DNA of 64,000 bases from Ferrovibrio sp. MS7 (GCF_038404985.1 NZ_JBBKBA010000001.1:834001-898000), one strand, 5' to 3'. Positions 26,095-34,003 are shown, counted from the first letter of the stretch. Translations and numbers: made by a program. Notes: generated from the letters alone by a model not told the origin.

Positions 26095-26664
26095 ATGATG
26101 ACGACGACCCCCGCTGCCACCCCGCAAAATCAGGAGGGCCTGCGCGAACAGATGCTGGCGCTGCTGCCAAGCCTGCGCGGTTTTGCCCGCGGTCTTGCCG
26201 GCCAGCGCGCCGAGGCCGATGATCTGGTGCAGGAAACCCTGCTCAAGGCGTTGAGCAACGTCGAGCAGTTCCGCCCTGGCACCAATCTGCGTGCCTGGCT
26301 GTTCACCATCCTGCGCAACCATTTCTATTCCACCAAGCGCCAGGAACGCCACGAAGTTTCCGACAGCGACGGCAGCATCAGCGCGATGCAGAGCGTGCCG
26401 CCGCCGCAGGAGGGTGCCCTGGTGGCGAAGGAGCTGGCTGTAGCCATGCGCCGGCTGCCGGAGCCGCAACGCGAGGCGCTGCTGCTGGTGGCGGTGTTTG
26501 GCCTGTCCTACGAGGAAGCCGCCAGCATCGGCGGCTGTGCCATCGGCACGATGAAAAGCCGCGTCAACCGTGCCCGCAACCGCCTTGGCGAATTACTCGG
26601 GCTTGAGGCCGGCCAGCGCGCCACCGGCAGCGATGCCGTGATGCTGGCCGGCACGCGGCTCTAG
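26095..26664 (+). CDS. ecfG: EcfG-type general stress sigma factor
   Basis: A 189-residue ECF sigma factor. Region 2 is RAEADDLVQETLLKAL with the conserved FRPGTNLRAWLFTILRN stretch characteristic of the EcfG group. Region 4 is LPEPQREALLLVAVFGLSYEEAA and GTMKSRVNRARNRLGELL. EcfG factors direct the alphaproteobacterial general stress response and are held by the anti-sigma NepR, itself titrated by PhyR. GGAGG precedes the ATG. It is convergent with a NepR-like small gene that has a perfect EcfG promoter. No phyR lies in the window. Confidence 0.88.
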   Translation: MMTTTPAATPQNQEGLREQMLALLPSLRGFARGLAGQRAEADDLVQETLLKALSNVEQFRPGTNLRAWLFTILRNHFYSTKRQERHEVSDSDGSISAMQSVPPPQEGALVAKELAVAMRRLPEPQREALLLVAVFGLSYEEAASIGGCAIGTMKSRVNRARNRLGELLGLEAGQRATGSDAVMLAGTRL

Positions 26665-26688
26665 CCGGTCAAGTTTAAAGCCCGCCGA

Positions 26689-26910
26689 TTAAAGTCCCGG
26701 CGGCGTCATCGGCAGCGGCTGCAACTGGGGTTGTTCCTGGGGCTGCTGCTGGTGCGCTGCCGCCAGTTTTTCCGCCAGTTGGTCCACCAGGGCGCGCTGC
26801 GCTTCCGGCAGCGGCTCGCTCGGGGCTGCATACAGCGCCTTGAGTTCACGGTTCAGCGCCGCCCGGGTGCGGGCCTGGCGGGTCTTGTCCTGCAGCAGAT
26901 TGAACGACAT
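26689..26910 (-). CDS. NepR-like small protein (candidate anti-sigma factor)
   Basis: A 73-residue protein. Its central part, LNRELKALYAAPSEPLPEAQ followed by RALVDQLAEKL, keeps the NepR pattern: an amphipathic helix ending in LY, an EP-hydrophobic-P turn, then a second helix with regularly spaced leucines. The C-terminal tail is rich in Gln and Pro. ATG 26910 follows GAGGAG. A perfect EcfG-type promoter lies 35-60 bp upstream. Convergence with the sigma gene, with a 24-bp gap, supports a sigma/anti-sigma pair. The match is by pattern only, so another small stress protein is possible. Confidence 0.5.
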   Translation of the reverse strand: MSFNLLQDKTRQARTRAALNRELKALYAAPSEPLPEAQRALVDQLAEKLAAAHQQQPQEQPQLQPLPMTPPGL

Positions 26911-26944
26911 GGCTGGTCTCCTCGACAGTTCCTGATGCAGGCAA

Positions 26945-26969
26945 AACGTCCAGGACAGGTCAAAGTTCC
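26945..26969 (-). promoter_or_regulatory. EcfG-dependent promoter
   Basis: On the minus strand, GGAAC (26969-26965) is separated by exactly 16 bp from CGTT (26948-26945), the consensus of EcfG-controlled general-stress promoters. The predicted start lies near 26938, giving a leader of about 28 nt before the NepR-like ATG. Confidence 0.75.
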
Positions 26970-27111
26970 CCTCATCAGCAATATTTTTCAGTTCCGCCCT
27001 GCCGGCGCATCCTTCTTTGCTTTTGCAAAAATATTTCGGGCAACCAACGCGCCGCCCCGGCGTTGTATGGGCGTGGTCAATGAAGGCCATGCAGTCTGAG
27101 GAGAGTGACTC

Positions 27112-27297
27112 ATGAATCCGAATCAGCAGACACCGCAGCATAACCCGAGTGGGCAGCAGGGTCAGAGTGGCAAGCCGAATCAGCAGTCGCAGCAGACCCC
27201 GCCGAAGCAGGGTCAGCCGGGCCAGGCCCAGCCGGGGCAGCAGAAGCAGCCCCAGCACAACCAGCAGCCGGGCAGCGGTAACCCGCGCCAGCGTTAG
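27112..27297 (+). CDS. Small Gln/Pro/Gly-rich protein
   Basis: A 61-residue protein made almost entirely of Gln, Pro, Gly, Asn, Ser and Lys, with repeats such as GQPGQAQPGQQKQPQ and no hydrophobic core. It is therefore expected to be disordered, soluble and basic. GAGGAG lies before ATG 27112 and a strong intrinsic terminator follows, so it looks like a genuine monocistronic gene. It is divergent from the NepR-like gene and near ecfG. I do not recognise a family; such proteins near stress regulators may act as hydrophilins. Confidence 0.6.
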   Translation: MNPNQQTPQHNPSGQQGQSGKPNQQSQQTPPKQGQPGQAQPGQQKQPQHNQQPGSGNPRQR

Positions 27298-27343
27298 TTG
27301 GTACCCTGACAAATACCGACAGATTCTGACACATTACAGGAGG

Positions 27344-27374
27344 GCCCCGCCGGAAAACGGCGGGGCTTTGTTTT
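27344..27374 (+). terminator. Rho-independent terminator
   Basis: Perfect 9-bp stem GCCCCGCCG (27344-27352) and CGGCGGGGC (27358-27366) with loop GAAAA, followed by TTTGTTTT. It ends the small Gln/Pro-rich gene. Confidence 0.9.
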
Positions 27375-27387
27375 CTGCGACGGCGAG

Positions 27388-27435
27388 TTGATGTATATCA
27401 AAACCATAAACTACAGACTTCAGCTATAAGCTGAA
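27388..27435 (+). promoter_or_regulatory. FNR/FixK-type box and class II promoter of the aerotaxis-like operon
   Basis: TTGAT-GTAT-ATCAA at 27388-27401 is a perfect FNR/Anr/FixK palindrome. A -10-like TATAAG at 27425-27430 puts the predicted start near 27437, so the box is centred at about -42, the standard position for class II activation. The -10 lies inside a second perfect palindrome, TTCAGCT-ATA-AGCTGAA (27419-27435), which could be a repressor site. The PAS gene begins about 60 bp downstream. Confidence 0.75.
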
Positions 27436-27499
27436 AACGACGGACCACAAGCAAGAGTGATGCGATTTGCTTTGTGGTGTTTATTCTGGGGTGAAGTGA

Positions 27500-28030
27500 A
27501 TGGCCAAACCGACGCTTATTGATCGCGCCCGGCATTTTGGCGCGGAAGACATCATCGTTTCCAAAACCGATCCGCAGGGCCGCATTACCTATGCTAATGA
27601 TGTGTTCTGCCGTGTCGGCGCCTACAGCGTGCCGGAACTGATCGGCAAGCCGCATGCGATTCTGCGCCATCCCGACATGCCGCGCTGCGTCTTCAAGCTG
27701 CTCTGGCAGCGTATCAAGGCTGGCGAGGAAATCTTCGCCTATGTGAAGAACCTGGCCAAGACCGGCGAATACTACTGGGTGCTGGCGCATGTGACGCCGG
27801 ATATCGGCCCCGATGGCGCCATCACCGGCTATCACTCCAACCGCCGCGCGCCGCATGACAGCGCGATTCAGGTGATCGAGCCGGTCTATGCCGCTTTGCT
27901 GGCCGAGGAAGCCAGGCATGACGACCGCAATGCGGCGATTCAGGCCGGCACGGCGTTGCTTGAGGCGACGCTGGCCAAGGCCGGCAAGAGCTACGACGAA
28001 TTCATCTTCAGCATCACGCCTGAGGCCTGA
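27500..28030 (+). CDS. PAS-domain sensor protein, Aer-like
   Basis: A 176-residue cytoplasmic protein. Residues ~15-125 form an Aer-type PAS domain (VSKTDPQGRITYANDVFCRV, then GKPHAILRHPDMPR and FAYVKNLAKTGEYYWV), the version that binds FAD in the aerotaxis receptor Aer. The remaining helix may dock on the partner. The chemotaxis transducer gene begins 3 bp after the stop, so sensor and signalling module look like two halves of a split Aer. The FNR box upstream fits oxygen control. Confidence 0.88.
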   Translation: MAKPTLIDRARHFGAEDIIVSKTDPQGRITYANDVFCRVGAYSVPELIGKPHAILRHPDMPRCVFKLLWQRIKAGEEIFAYVKNLAKTGEYYWVLAHVTPDIGPDGAITGYHSNRRAPHDSAIQVIEPVYAALLAEEARHDDRNAAIQAGTALLEATLAKAGKSYDEFIFSITPEA

Positions 28031-28033
28031 GCC

Positions 28034-29257
28034 ATGTTCAGCTTCCGCAAATACCGACTGATGGAACAGGCGCTGCAGGACCTCGATGCCGTGGCTCGCC
28101 GTGTTGCGATGGGCGATTTCTCTGCCCGCCTGGTGCATACCGAAGCCTATGGCGAATATTCGCCGACCCTGGTGGCGTTCAACCGCGCGCTCGATCTCGC
28201 CGATGCTTATTTGCGCGAATCCCAGGCCTCTTTGCGCTATGCCGCTGCCGGCAAGTATTTCCGCCCCTTCCTGGTGCGTGGCATGGCGGGCGATTTCCGC
28301 CGTGGCGCCGAGCAGATCAACGCCGCGCGCCGCGCCATGCAGGCCAAGGCCGAGGAAGCGGCGCGGCTGGAACTGGCAGTGGAGAGCGAACGGCGCGAAG
28401 CCGAAATCCGCGCCCGCGCCGAGCGCGAAAAGCTGGCGCGTGAATTCGAGGCCGGCGTGATGGCGGTGGTAGAATCCGTGCAGAGCACCAGCGGTCAGCT
28501 TGCCGGCCATGCCGATCAGCTTGCCAGCGACACCCGCGAAGCCGCCACAGCCGGCGCGCAAGCCGTCAGCGCTGCCGACCAGGCGACGCAGAACACCCAG
28601 GCGATTGCCGCCGCCGCCGAGGAATTGTCGGCGACGGTGCAGGAAGTGGCGCAGCAGGTGCGGTCATCGCGCGAGGCCAGCAAGAGTGTCGCCAGCGAGG
28701 TCGGTCATGCTTCCGAAGCGGTGGCGCAGCTTGAAGTGGCCAACCGCAAGATCGACGAGGTGGTGGAATTCATCCGCTCGGTGGCGTTCCAGACCAATCT
28801 GCTGGCGCTGAATGCGTCAGTGGAGGCGGCGCGCGCCGGTGAGGCCGGCAAGGGCTTTGCCGTCGTGGCGCAGGAAGTGCGCAGCCTGGCGCAGAAAACC
28901 ACCGAGGCGGCGAAGGATATCGCGCATCAGATCAGCGCCATCCAGAATGCCTCGGCGCTTACCGTGCGTTCCATCGCGGTGATCCAGGAGCAATCGGCAA
29001 GCCTGGATGGCCGGGTCGGCGCGATCTACGATTCCACCCAGGAACAAGCCGCCGCCACCAGCGACATCTCGGGCAATATTCAGGAAGCGGCGGCCCGCAC
29101 CGAAAGCGTCGCCAGCAACATCCAGCATATCTCCCAGAGCATCGAACGGTCCGGCGGCGTGGCCGAGGAAGTGTCGCAGGGCGCGGCGCATCTGCAGAGC
29201 CAGGCAAGCCTGCTGGCCGATCAGGTGGCGGCGTTCCTGAAGTCGATCCGGGCTTAG
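28034..29257 (+). CDS. Soluble methyl-accepting chemotaxis protein
   Basis: A 407-residue cytoplasmic chemotaxis transducer with no membrane segment. The N-terminal ~110 residues form a helical, PAS/HAMP-adjacent region; the rest is a long coiled coil. The highly conserved hairpin tip is [20 protein letters not shown] followed by [20 protein letters not shown], where CheA and CheW bind. It is translated right after the Aer-like PAS protein and probably receives its redox signal. Confidence 0.9.
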   Translation: MFSFRKYRLMEQALQDLDAVARRVAMGDFSARLVHTEAYGEYSPTLVAFNRALDLADAYLRESQASLRYAAAGKYFRPFLVRGMAGDFRRGAEQINAARRAMQAKAEEAARLELAVESERREAEIRARAEREKLAREFEAGVMAVVESVQSTSGQLAGHADQLASDTREAATAGAQAVSAADQATQNTQAIAAAAEELSATVQEVAQQVRSSREASKSVASEVGHASEAVAQLEVANRKIDEVVEFIRSVAFQTNLLALNASVEAARAGEAGKGFAVVAQEVRSLAQKTTEAAKDIAHQISAIQNASALTVRSIAVIQEQSASLDGRVGAIYDSTQEQAAATSDISGNIQEAAARTESVASNIQHISQSIERSGGVAEEVSQGAAHLQSQASLLADQVAAFLKSIRA

Positions 29258-29273
29258 GCGTTTCTTTCCTGGC

Positions 29274-29345
29274 GTCATTCCCGCGCAAGCGGGAATCCCA
29301 TTTGCTTGTAATGAATGAGCCTCTCGCTTGCGCGAGAGTGACAAT
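29274..29345. repeat. Palindromic intergenic repeat, type A copy 1
   Basis: Two hairpins: ATTCCCGC-GCAA-GCGGGAAT (29277-29296) and CTCTCGC-TTGC-GCGAGAG (29321-29338), joined by CCCATTT plus spacer and flanked by GTCA and GTGACAA. The same architecture recurs at 39470 and 45886. Placed between convergent genes, so it may also act in termination. Confidence 0.75.
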
Positions 29346-29367
29346 GGAGAGGCTTGAGGGGGGGCGT

Positions 29368-29820
29368 CTAGCGCCTGGCGGGCTTCTTGGCTTTAGCCTT
29401 TGTCTTGGCCTTCGGCTTGGCTGGTACCGGGGCGGGGGCTGGAGCCAGGGCCGGCGGACGCGCGGCATTGATCAGCAGCAGCGCCATGTCGTCCACTTCC
29501 ACCGAAAGCTGGGCCAGGCGCGGTGCTGCGATATGCAGCCGGCCGTGCAGGCCGCGCGGGCTGCTGCCCACCACGGTGGCGGAAAGCGGCTTGGCACGGT
29601 CGGCCAGCCACAGCTTCACCTTGGTTTCGGATGCGATATCCAACGCCGGGTTGAACAGGAAGCCGGTAAGTGAAAGATTTTCGACCTTACCGTCATGCAG
29701 CACGCCGCCATGGTCCAGCTTGGCGGCAATCGCCGTATCGCGGCGGTCGAACAGCCGCCGGTTAGCCGCCTGCCCACCTTTCGCCGGACCTCCCTTTGCC
29801 TTGCCTGCTTTGCTGGCCAT
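29368..29820 (-). CDS. PilZ-domain-like protein
   Basis: A 150-residue basic protein. The core contains RRLFDRRDTA followed by VENLSLTGFLF, which resembles the RxxxR and (D/N)xSxxG elements of PilZ domains that bind cyclic-di-GMP; the first motif position is not exact. The C-terminus is a Lys/Ala/Pro tail (AKPKAKTKAKAKKPARR). ATG 29820 is chosen because the frame upstream lacks protein character. It stands alone in the minus direction between chemotaxis and pentapeptide genes. A cyclic-di-GMP role is an inference from the motif. Confidence 0.6.
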   Translation of the reverse strand: MASKAGKAKGGPAKGGQAANRRLFDRRDTAIAAKLDHGGVLHDGKVENLSLTGFLFNPALDIASETKVKLWLADRAKPLSATVVGSSPRGLHGRLHIAAPRLAQLSVEVDDMALLLINAARPPALAPAPAPVPAKPKAKTKAKAKKPARR

Positions 29821-30023
29821 CGCCTGTCCCCGCCAGATGCACCGATAACGCGGATCATAATCGACTCTTTGTGACGAGGGAATGCGCCGCTCTTGCCACA
29901 TCGATCCTTTCGCCCAGGCATGCTTTCGCACTGCACGCAGCGGCGCGGTGGTGGCGCCCGTGCAACTCCTTGCCTATTATTACACCAAGTTGACCGCTTA
30001 CAGGCTCAAAGCTTCAGGATGCC

Positions 30024-31256
30024 ATGACCGCCCGGCTGCCGCCGCAAACTGTCGTGCACGCGCTTTCGCGCCACGCCGCCTATCTTTCCGGGCGACCGGG
30101 CGGCGAGCGCCTGCAGCGCCGCAACGATGATTTCTCCGGCCTCGATCTCGGCGGCGCCATTCTCGACGATGCCATCCTGCCCGGCTGCATCTTCACCGAT
30201 GCGGCGCTGAATTCGGCGCAGTTCGTGCGCGCCGATCTGTTCGGCAGCGACTTCACCCGCGCCGACCTCACCCGCACCATGTTCGACAAGGCGGACCTGC
30301 GCGGTGCCAATTTCCTCATGTCGATCCTGCGCCAGACCTCGTTCCGCCAGGCCGACCTGCGCGCCGGCCAGATCCTGCGCCACACCACCGATGGCAAGGA
30401 AGTGGCCGAGACCGTGCCGGTGAACATGAGCGGCGCCAATCTCGAGGATGCCAATCTCAAGAGCGCCTATCTTGACCATGCCAACCTGACCAATGCTTCC
30501 GCCGTCGGCGCCAGCTTCGCCGCCGCCAACCTGTTCGCGGTCAACCTCACCGGCGCCGATCTCACCAACGCCGATTTCGCCGGCGCCAAGCTGAAGGAAG
30601 CCAGTTTTGTCGGCGCCAAGCTGGATGGCGCGCGCTTCACCGGCGCTGATCTGCGCGGCGCCAATCTGCGCAGCGTCGATCTCAGCACCGCCGATACCAC
30701 CGGCGCCAACCTGCAGGGTGCGATCCATCGCGGCGCCTCGGCGCAGCTTCCCCCCGATGTCGAAGCCAAGCTCAAGGGCCATGGCCGCTGGATCGTTTCC
30801 AATGGTGCAGAGGGCGAGCGCGCGGTGTTCAGCAAGATGAAGCTGCAGGGGCTGGATTTCTCGAGCTGCGATCTGCGCGCCGCCGTTTTCCACGAAACCA
30901 ATCTCGCTGGCGCCTTCTTCACCCGCAGCCAGTTGATGTTCGCCAGTTTCATCGGCGCCGATCTACGCAAGGCGAATTTCGACCAGGCGGATTGCGGCGG
31001 CGTCAATTTCTCCGCGGCGATATTGGCCGGCGCCGCCTTTCGTGGCACCCAGCTTGTTGGCGTGCCGATCTACAATGCGCTGAACCAGCGCACCGGCAAG
31101 GTGGTGTTCCCGCGCTTCGATACCAGCGACCTCACCGGGGCCGACCTGCGCGGCGCGGTGATCGAAGGCGTGGATTTCTCAAGCAGCATCTTCGCCAAGG
31201 TCAACATTGCCGGCACCGATCTGCGGCAATGTATCGGCATGCAGGCAAAACGCTGA
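30024..31256 (+). CDS. Pentapeptide-repeat protein
   Basis: A 410-residue protein built of A(D/N)Lxx repeats forming a right-handed beta-helix. One block covers about residues 35-240 (ADLFGSDFTRADLTRTMFDK type). A short non-repeat linker at ~240-270 includes LKGHGRWIVSNG, and a second block covers ~275-405. There is no signal peptide. Pentapeptide proteins include DNA mimics such as Qnr and unknown scaffolds; nothing here assigns a role. The PAS_5 gene follows after 13 bp, so the two may be co-transcribed. Confidence 0.88.
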   Translation: MTARLPPQTVVHALSRHAAYLSGRPGGERLQRRNDDFSGLDLGGAILDDAILPGCIFTDAALNSAQFVRADLFGSDFTRADLTRTMFDKADLRGANFLMSILRQTSFRQADLRAGQILRHTTDGKEVAETVPVNMSGANLEDANLKSAYLDHANLTNASAVGASFAAANLFAVNLTGADLTNADFAGAKLKEASFVGAKLDGARFTGADLRGANLRSVDLSTADTTGANLQGAIHRGASAQLPPDVEAKLKGHGRWIVSNGAEGERAVFSKMKLQGLDFSSCDLRAAVFHETNLAGAFFTRSQLMFASFIGADLRKANFDQADCGGVNFSAAILAGAAFRGTQLVGVPIYNALNQRTGKVVFPRFDTSDLTGADLRGAVIEGVDFSSSIFAKVNIAGTDLRQCIGMQAKR

Positions 31257-31269
31257 GGCTGGCAATACA

Positions 31270-31746
31270 ATGACCGTATTGCTCGATCCCGGCCTCGGCT
31301 ACAGCGATGCCCGGCTTAAGGCACTGCACCGCCTGTGGCAGGACAAGACCGAAGCCCACAAGATCGAAGCGCGGGGTGCATTGCCATCGCGGGCGGAATT
31401 CACGCCGCTGGAGATGCGCGACTTCCTGAGTGATCTCTACATGGTGGATGTGGCGCACAGCGGCCGCTTCCGCTATCGCCTGATCGGCACCGCGATCACC
31501 CAGCGCGTCGGCCGCGATGTCACCGGCAAGTATTTCGATCAGATCTATGCGCCTGAGGTGCTGGAGAATTTCTGCGCCAGTTTCCACTGGATCGCACGCC
31601 ACAAGCTGCCGTTGCGCAGCTACGGCACGATGGCTTTCTCGGATCAGGAATATTTGAGCTTCGAGGCGCTGGAAGTGCCGCTGGCCAGCGATGGCGTCAC
31701 GGTCGATATCATTCTCGGCGTGGTGGCGGTGCGCTCGGCGAAGTGA
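31270..31746 (+). CDS. Single PAS_5-type domain protein
   Basis: A 158-residue protein with the layout of PF07310 (PAS_5): a helix around LKALHRLWQ, then GALPSRAEFTPLEMRDFL, LYMVDV, FRYRLIGT, GRDVTGKYFD and a closing LPLASDGVTVDIILGVV. ATG 31270 is taken; the upstream open frame overlaps the pentapeptide gene. No output domain is attached. The same fold occurs four more times at 49023-51055. The ligand is unknown. Confidence 0.75.
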   Translation: MTVLLDPGLGYSDARLKALHRLWQDKTEAHKIEARGALPSRAEFTPLEMRDFLSDLYMVDVAHSGRFRYRLIGTAITQRVGRDVTGKYFDQIYAPEVLENFCASFHWIARHKLPLRSYGTMAFSDQEYLSFEALEVPLASDGVTVDIILGVVAVRSAK

Positions 31747-32010
31747 TCAGACTTCGAAATGCTGCCAGTTGACGCGGCCCAGCGGCATGTCCTTGAGCTT
31801 TTCCACAAAGGGCTTCGCGCCGATATAGATCGGCGTCAGGCTGATGCCCTGCGCCACCAGCACGAGATCATGTCGGCCTAGTTTCTGCTGGAAGGCGGAC
31901 ATCGAACGCTGTGCCAGTTCAGGTGTCGAAATCCCGGCCTCGGCGACCATGATCAAGGTGACCACCTTGCCGTCGATCTGGAAATTCGCGAAAGGATATT
32001 TTTGTGCCAT
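31747..32010 (-). CDS. Conserved-looking hypothetical protein
   Basis: An 87-residue protein I do not recognise. It is balanced and soluble, with alternating strands and helices (VVTLIMVAEAGI, RHDLVLVAQGIS, LTPIYIGAKPFVEKL). The gene has a good GGGAGGGG ribosome site before ATG 32010. Its stop codon abuts the stop of the PAS_5 gene with no base between (TGATCA). An AT-rich stretch near 32070-32120 could hold its promoter. Confidence 0.6.
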   Translation of the reverse strand: MAQKYPFANFQIDGKVVTLIMVAEAGISTPELAQRSMSAFQQKLGRHDLVLVAQGISLTPIYIGAKPFVEKLKDMPLGRVNWQHFEV

Positions 32011-32208
32011 CAGCCCCTCCCGGTATGCGGGACGCGGTATCTATCGTAGACCTGTTTCCAGCTACGTCCAGGGTAATTTGACGCAATGTGACTAAAATAT
32101 GGTTAATTGCATGCATTTCGGTTGCGGTGCCGCTAGGGTACTGGAAACGCTGCGTAAGACCTGCCTTTTAAGGGCACAACCATGGACCTTCCGGCAATCA
32201 ACCGGGAG
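32011..32208. other. Intergenic region with AT-rich patch
   Basis: 198 bp between the hypothetical gene (minus) and the end of the FkbM gene (minus). It holds an AT-rich stretch around 32072-32115 containing a TGCATGCA palindrome. I see no further gene. It probably contains the promoter for the hypothetical gene. Confidence 0.5.
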
Positions 32209-32952
32209 TCACGCCGGCAGGAAGATGAAGTTGAAAATGTAATCGCCGCGGCTGGTCGGGCGGCGGTGATTGGCCTCCGGGTCGAGGGCCGAAAACGGTA
32301 CCAGCTGGCCATGGCGCAGCGCGAAGGCGGCATAGCCCATGGCCACCACTTCGCCCACCATGGTCTCGATCGGCTTGCGGGTATGGACCTCTTCCATTTC
32401 GATCACCAGCACCGGGCGGTCGCGGCGGATCAGCCCGGCGGCGCCTTCCAGCACCTCGGCCTCGAAGCCTTCCACATCGATCTTGATGAAGCCGATGGGC
32501 GGCAGGGCGCAATCGTCCAGCCGCTTGGCCGGCACTTTCACGCTGCCGAAATGCTCGCCCACCTTGGCGGCGTTGAGCGAGCCGCCCTGGTTGGAATAGC
32601 CCTTGCGGCCAAGCGGGATGCGCAATTCCGCCTCGCCGCTGGCATTCGAAGCCGCGATCTGCCAGGCCTCGGCATTACCCGGCTTGCAGCGCGCCAGCAC
32701 CTTGAACGGCTTCGGGTTGGGTTCGAGCGCGAAAACCTTGGGGCAGTAGCGCGCCAGCATGGCGGTCCACACCCCCTTGTTGGCGCCGACATCCAGGGCG
32801 GCCCGGCCGCGATCGACCAGGAAGGGCACCAGGTGCAGCTCTGCCTCGCCGCGGCGCAGTTCTTTCCACAGCCGGTAGCTGCGGTACAGCCCCGGCGGCA
32901 CCAGGGCGTATTTCAGCTTTTCTTCAAGGGTGGAGGGCGGTTCCCAGGCCAA
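32209..32952 (-). CDS. FkbM-family methyltransferase
   Basis: About 247 residues, an S-adenosylmethionine-dependent methyltransferase. The SAM site is AALDVGANKGVWTAML with the acidic residue in KVFALEPNP; IGFIKIDVEGFEAEVLEG is the FkbM family hallmark. There is no ATG in the N-terminal part. TTG 32952 is chosen because AAGGA lies 7 bp upstream; GTG 32901 is the alternative. The frame is open further upstream only because it reads through the tRNA. Such enzymes often methylate sugars or lipids of surface polymers; the substrate is unknown. Confidence 0.75.
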   Translation of the reverse strand: MAWEPPSTLEEKLKYALVPPGLYRSYRLWKELRRGEAELHLVPFLVDRGRAALDVGANKGVWTAMLARYCPKVFALEPNPKPFKVLARCKPGNAEAWQIAASNASGEAELRIPLGRKGYSNQGGSLNAAKVGEHFGSVKVPAKRLDDCALPPIGFIKIDVEGFEAEVLEGAAGLIRRDRPVLVIEMEEVHTRKPIETMVGEVVAMGYAAFALRHGQLVPFSALDPEANHRRPTSRGDYIFNFIFLPA

Positions 32953-32981
32953 GCGCGGATCCTTAAGCGAAGGAAGGGCGC

Positions 32982-33056
32982 TGGTGCTGCCGGACAGGAT
33001 TGAACTGTCGACCTCGTCATTACCAATGACGTGCTCTACCACTGAGCTACGGCAGC
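32982..33056 (-). tRNA. tRNA-Thr (anticodon GGT)
   Basis: A 75-nt cloverleaf on the minus strand. Acceptor GCTGCCG pairs with CGGCAGC, the D-arm is GCTC...GAGC, the anticodon stem CGTCA/TGACG encloses the loop TTGGTAA (anticodon GGT), and the T-arm GACAG-TTCAATC-CTGTC is standard. The discriminator A and CCA are encoded. Confidence 0.96.
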
Positions 33057-33222
33057 GCGCCGGCTGAAAACGGCGCGGAAAGTGCCACAGGCCCCCTCCC
33101 GATGCAAGCACCCCGGGGGACGAAAATCCCCGGCAGTGGTGTCGCACCCGCCGTGCCCCGACTTGATTTGACGGGACAAGGGTTTATGCAGGCTTCGGGT
33201 AAAGAAATGGTTGAGGTGCGGC

Positions 33223-33759
33223 GTGGCCGCGAAGCTGGAAATCGAACGCAAATTCCTGGTCCGCGATCCCGGCATCGTTGCCGGGCTGGGCGGCCGCCGG
33301 CTGGAGCAGGGCTATTTCGGCCAAGTAGGCGCCTACCACCTGCGTATCCGCATCGCCGGTGAGGAAGCCTGGGTGACGCTGAAAAGCGACACGCCCGGCG
33401 CGGCGCGGCAGGAATACGAGGCGGCGATACCGCTTGCACTGGCCCGCCGCCTGCTGAATGGCTGCCCGGAACGGCACAAGGTGACCAAGACCCGCTACCG
33501 CCTGCCGGCCCTGGGGCAGGGGGAGCCCCGGCTAACCTGGGAGATCGACCAGTTTCACGGCCGCCATGAGGGTCTGTGGCTGGCCGAAATCGAACTCGAT
33601 CGCCCGGACCGCACCCTCGACCTGCCGGTCTGGCTCGGGGTGGAAGTGACCGACGATCCCGGCTACCGCAATGCCGCCCTGGCCGAGGCCCCGCAACAGC
33701 CGGCACTGCTGGATGCCGAGTTGCGTCCCCATATCGAAGCCCTGGGTGCTTTTGAGTAA
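33223..33759 (+). CDS. CYTH-domain protein
   Basis: A 178-residue CYTH-fold protein (adenylate cyclase class IV / thiamine-triphosphatase / inorganic triphosphatase). The signature EIERKFLV lies at the N-terminus. Basic and acidic tunnel residues follow (YHLRIRIAG, VTLKSD, KVTKTRYRLP, WEIDQFHG, AEIELD). It probably hydrolyses a triphosphate with a divalent metal. GTG 33223 with TGAGGTG just upstream is used; TTG 33211 is possible. The position is ahead of a small charged protein and dcd. Confidence 0.85.
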   Translation: MAAKLEIERKFLVRDPGIVAGLGGRRLEQGYFGQVGAYHLRIRIAGEEAWVTLKSDTPGAARQEYEAAIPLALARRLLNGCPERHKVTKTRYRLPALGQGEPRLTWEIDQFHGRHEGLWLAEIELDRPDRTLDLPVWLGVEVTDDPGYRNAALAEAPQQPALLDAELRPHIEALGAFE

Positions 33760-33761
33760 AC

Positions 33762-33795
33762 TTGAGCCGGGCGGGGCCATTTGAGGCCGGCGGGG
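33762..33795 (+). repeat. 19-bp tandem duplication after the CYTH gene
   Basis: TTGAGCCGGGCGGGG at 33762-33776 and TTGAGGCCGGCGGGG at 33781-33795 lie 19 bp apart, directly behind a stop context that also contains TTTGAG. It belongs to the group of post-stop duplications seen in this window. Confidence 0.5.
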
Positions 33796-33814
33796 AGTTC
33801 GCTATAACCGGCGC

Positions 33815-34003
33815 ATGACCCGCCTGACCGAGGAAACCGAGGCCCGCCACGAGGAACGCCGCCAGCGCCTGGCGGCGCAGTTGCGCGCCAATCTCGGGCG
33901 CCGCAAGCAGCAGGACCGGGCGCGCCAGGAGACGGGTGCGTCCGCGCCACCGCCTGAACCACAACAGCCTGAACCACAAAAGTCTGAAGGGGAGCCGCGC
34001 TGA
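33815..34003 (+). CDS. Small highly charged hypothetical protein upstream of dcd
   Basis: A 62-residue protein. The first 40 residues are a charged, Arg/Glu/Gln-rich helix ([20 protein letters not shown]); the tail is Pro/Gln/Glu-rich. Its TGA overlaps the dcd ATG (TGATG), which points to coupled translation and a real gene. I do not recognise a characterised family. Confidence 0.6.
   Translation: MTRLTEETEARHEERRQRLAAQLRANLGRRKQQDRARQETGASAPPPEPQQPEPQKSEGEPR

Noticed and set aside
26689-27374. Toxin-antitoxin pair formed by the two small genes next to ecfG
   Set aside because: They are divergent, one has a general-stress promoter, and neither resembles a toxin or antitoxin; a NepR-like role explains the first better.
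32953-33147. N-terminal extension of the FkbM methyltransferase
   Set aside because: The extension reads straight through the tRNA-Thr gene, producing a well-known translated-tRNA artefact. The start was moved downstream of the tRNA.
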